Below, in pieces: positions 58,664 to 64,000 of a stretch of DNA of 64,000 nucleotides. How positions within the stretch are numbered: position 1 is the first letter of the stretch; every line of letters starts with the position of its first letter. Source of the stretch: Myxococcales bacterium (lineage in GTDB: Bacteria; Myxococcota_A; Polyangia; Haliangiales; Haliangiaceae); the NCBI GenBank assembly GCA_011526095.1, contig WYBA01000045.1, positions 1 through 64,000 of the forward strand. Reading direction: 5' to 3'. The translations under genes and the position numbers were made by a program. The notes under the pieces were generated by a model, which was not told the DNA's origin, searched no databases, and saw nothing but the letters and a program-made list of their open reading frames with translations.

Positions 58664-59980
58664 CTATCCCGGCGACGCGTCGGCCGGCAAGGCAGCGGGG
58701 GCCTTGCCGCCGCCGATCGCGACGAGCAGACCGAGCGCGGACGTGACGCCGGCCGCTGCCGCCCACGCCGCCAGCTGGCCCTCCTGGATCAGCAGGCCGC
58801 CGAGCGGCGGCGCGAACACCGCCGCGAGCGACTGCAGCGACTGGGTCAGGCCGAGAACGACGCCCTGCTCGTGGCGCTCGATCACGTGGGTCACGCGCGC
58901 GGTGAGCGCCGGCCGCAGGAAGCCGTTGCCGAACGAGCTGATCGTCGACGCGACGAGCAGCAGCGCGACGGTCGCGACGAAGCCGAGCATCAGGTAGCCG
59001 ATCGCCGAGCACACGAACCCGGCGACGACCAGCGGCGCGTCGCCGTACTTCTTCGACAGCGGCCGCAGCATCCCGCCCTGGATGAAGATGCCGAGCACGC
59101 CGACGTAGGCGTAGACGTAGCCGACCTCGTCGGCGCCGAACGGGTGGCCGTTCCAGGTGAACCGCCGCTCCGCGTACATCGCGAACCCGCCGATGAAGGT
59201 GGAGAACGCGATCGAGAACAGGAAGAACTGCAGCAGCAGGCCGCGCAGCACCGGGCGGCGGAAGAACGCCAGGTAGCCGCGCCACTCGAGCAGGCCGAGC
59301 CGGCGCCCCGCGGGCGGCGGCGCGCCGTCGGCCCCGCCGTGGTCGTCGCCGGCGCCGGTCGGCCGGTGCGGGTGCTCGCGCTGGAGCAGCAGCGACGTCG
59401 TCACGATCGAGATCGCCGACAGCGCGGCGGCGAGGTAGAGCGGCCGGGCGAGGTAGCGGATCTGCTCGGCCGGCGCCAGGCCGTCGGGGTGGCTCGACAG
59501 CCACCCGCCGACCGCCGGGCCGACCGCGAAGCCGAACCCGAACGCGATGCCGATCACCCCGAACGCGCGCGTCCGCTGGTCGGGGCGGGTGTGGTCGGTG
59601 ATGTAGGCCTGGGCGATCGTCAGGTTGCCGGCGGTCGCGCCGCTGACGATCCGTCCGACGAACAGCATCCACAGCTCGGTCGACTGGGCGAGCACGAGCA
59701 GGCTGGCGAGCATGCCGGCCTGGCTGAGCAGCAGCAGCGGCTTGCGCCCGTAGCGGTCCGACAGGTTGCCGAGGATCGGCCCGCTGACCAGCTGGCACGC
59801 CGAGAACACCGCGAACAACAGGCCCACGACCAGCGGCGTCGCGCCGAACGCCTGGGCGTAGAACGGCAGCAGCGGGATCATGATCGTGAGCGACAGGACG
59901 TCGACCAGCACGATCAGGAAGATCGGCGCGAGCGGCCCCAGACCGGATCGGGGGGCGGCGGTACCTGGGGACTGCGTCAC
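58664..59980 (-). CDS. MFS drug/H+ antiporter (DHA1, TetA-like)
   Basis: A 438-residue inner-membrane transporter of the major facilitator superfamily. Twelve hydrophobic helices are visible, with the loop 2-3 motif [11 protein letters not shown] and the motif C region [19 protein letters not shown] of the proton-antiporter DHA1 group. A charged central loop (about 215-240) separates the halves. It probably exports a drug or metabolite, substrate unknown. The GTG at 59980 is chosen; the frame stays open to 60010. A 14-base gap separates it from the outer-membrane gene downstream. Confidence 0.9.
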   Translation of the reverse strand: MTQSPGTAAPRSGLGPLAPIFLIVLVDVLSLTIMIPLLPFYAQAFGATPLVVGLLFAVFSACQLVSGPILGNLSDRYGRKPLLLLSQAGMLASLLVLAQSTELWMLFVGRIVSGATAGNLTIAQAYITDHTRPDQRTRAFGVIGIAFGFGFAVGPAVGGWLSSHPDGLAPAEQIRYLARPLYLAAALSAISIVTTSLLLQREHPHRPTGAGDDHGGADGAPPPAGRRLGLLEWRGYLAFFRRPVLRGLLLQFFLFSIAFSTFIGGFAMYAERRFTWNGHPFGADEVGYVYAYVGVLGIFIQGGMLRPLSKKYGDAPLVVAGFVCSAIGYLMLGFVATVALLLVASTISSFGNGFLRPALTARVTHVIERHEQGVVLGLTQSLQSLAAVFAPPLGGLLIQEGQLAAWAAAAGVTSALGLLVAIGGGKAPAALPADASPG

Positions 59981-60027
59981 GCGGCGCGCACCATAGCCTA
60001 ATCGGCCCACTGGGCCTACCCGTGGGC

Positions 60028-61560
<1,533 letters not shown>

Positions 61561-61616
61561 GTCGGGCGCAAGATACCAGACCCGGCGCGGCCCGCGCGGT
61601 CCGCGCGCCGACGCCG

Positions 61617-63818
<2,202 letters not shown>

Positions 63819-63847
63819 GGCGCCAGCATAGCCGGTGTGACTGAGCC

Positions 63848-63981
63848 CGTCTCCGCCTCCGCCTCCGTCTCCGTCTCCGTCTCCGTCTCCGTCTCCGTCC
63901 CCGTCTCCGTCTCCGTCTCCGCCTCCGCCTCCGCCTCCGTCTCCGCTTCCGTCTCCGTCTCCGTCGCCGCCTCCGCCTCCG
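63848..63981. repeat. CTCCGT/CTCCGC hexanucleotide array
   Basis: About 22 units of 6 bases (CTCCGT or CTCCGC, one CTTCCG-like variant) fill the region upstream of the histidine kinase. On the other strand this is GGAGAC/GGAGGC, the same unit as at 25450 and 57054. It is probably not coding; the array sits in the 5' region of the histidine kinase gene and could affect its promoter spacing. Confidence 0.85.
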
Positions 63982-64000
63982 CAAGCACCGCTCGTCCTGA

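Overview
The window is a very GC-rich stretch of a chromosome, almost certainly from a myxobacterium-like member of Myxococcota, probably a Polyangia/Haliangium-type lineage. This is inferred from gene content: several Ser/Thr kinases with proline-rich linkers, FHA-domain sigma-54 activators, a PEGA-domain membrane protein, a MopE-like metal-binding motif and a MYXO-CTERM-like tail. No phage, transposase, integrase, CRISPR array, rRNA or tRNA was seen. Many genes are translationally coupled through ATGA or GTGA overlaps, which I used to choose starts.

Layout. 0-2.5 kb: a gene tail, a small TPR-like protein, and two convergent genes (FHA/sigma-54 activator and Ser/Thr kinase) that both lose their 3' halves at one junction near 1806. 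2.5-9.5 kb: a minus-strand operon with four related exported proteins, a tail-anchored Ser/Thr kinase, an unknown protein and a PP2C phosphatase. 9.5-14.5 kb: a c-type cytochrome lipoprotein (+), then nth-NUDIX-kamA-queG (-), and a lipoprotein (+). 14.5-15 kb: repeat-rich and gene-free. 15-20 kb: an FHA/sigma-54 activator coupled to a NAGPA-domain surface protein, and a receiver-like/GHKL/TM/PEGA protein.

20-29.2 kb is the most interesting block. A minus-strand operon encodes a PspA/IM30 protein, a membrane-anchored ABC substrate-binding protein fused to an OmpA peptidoglycan-binding domain, an ABC permease and ATPase, a two-TM coiled-coil protein, a tandem AAA+ ATPase with a degenerate first module, and two small proteins. 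I propose it is an envelope-stress-linked, cell-wall-tethered transport or remodelling complex. 29.2-42.2 kb is an envelope polymer island: five multi-TM glycosyltransferase-like or sulfatase-like proteins and a membrane-anchored accessory protein.

42.2-49.5 kb: a secreted unknown, a large S41 protease divergent from an RpoH/SigB-type sigma factor, then rsmI and an M16 peptidase. 49.5-53.3 kb: a kinase-AAA-TPR regulator broken by an apparent 1-nt frameshift. 53.4-57 kb: a probable metal-uptake trio (small membrane protein, TonB-dependent receptor, His/acid-rich lipoprotein). 57.2-64 kb: an outer-membrane-type protein, an MFS exporter and an NtrC-type two-component pair.

Hexanucleotide arrays of one family (GGAGAC/GGAGCC/GGAGGC) occur in two intergenic sites and inside one gene, where they encode an Ala-Pro linker.
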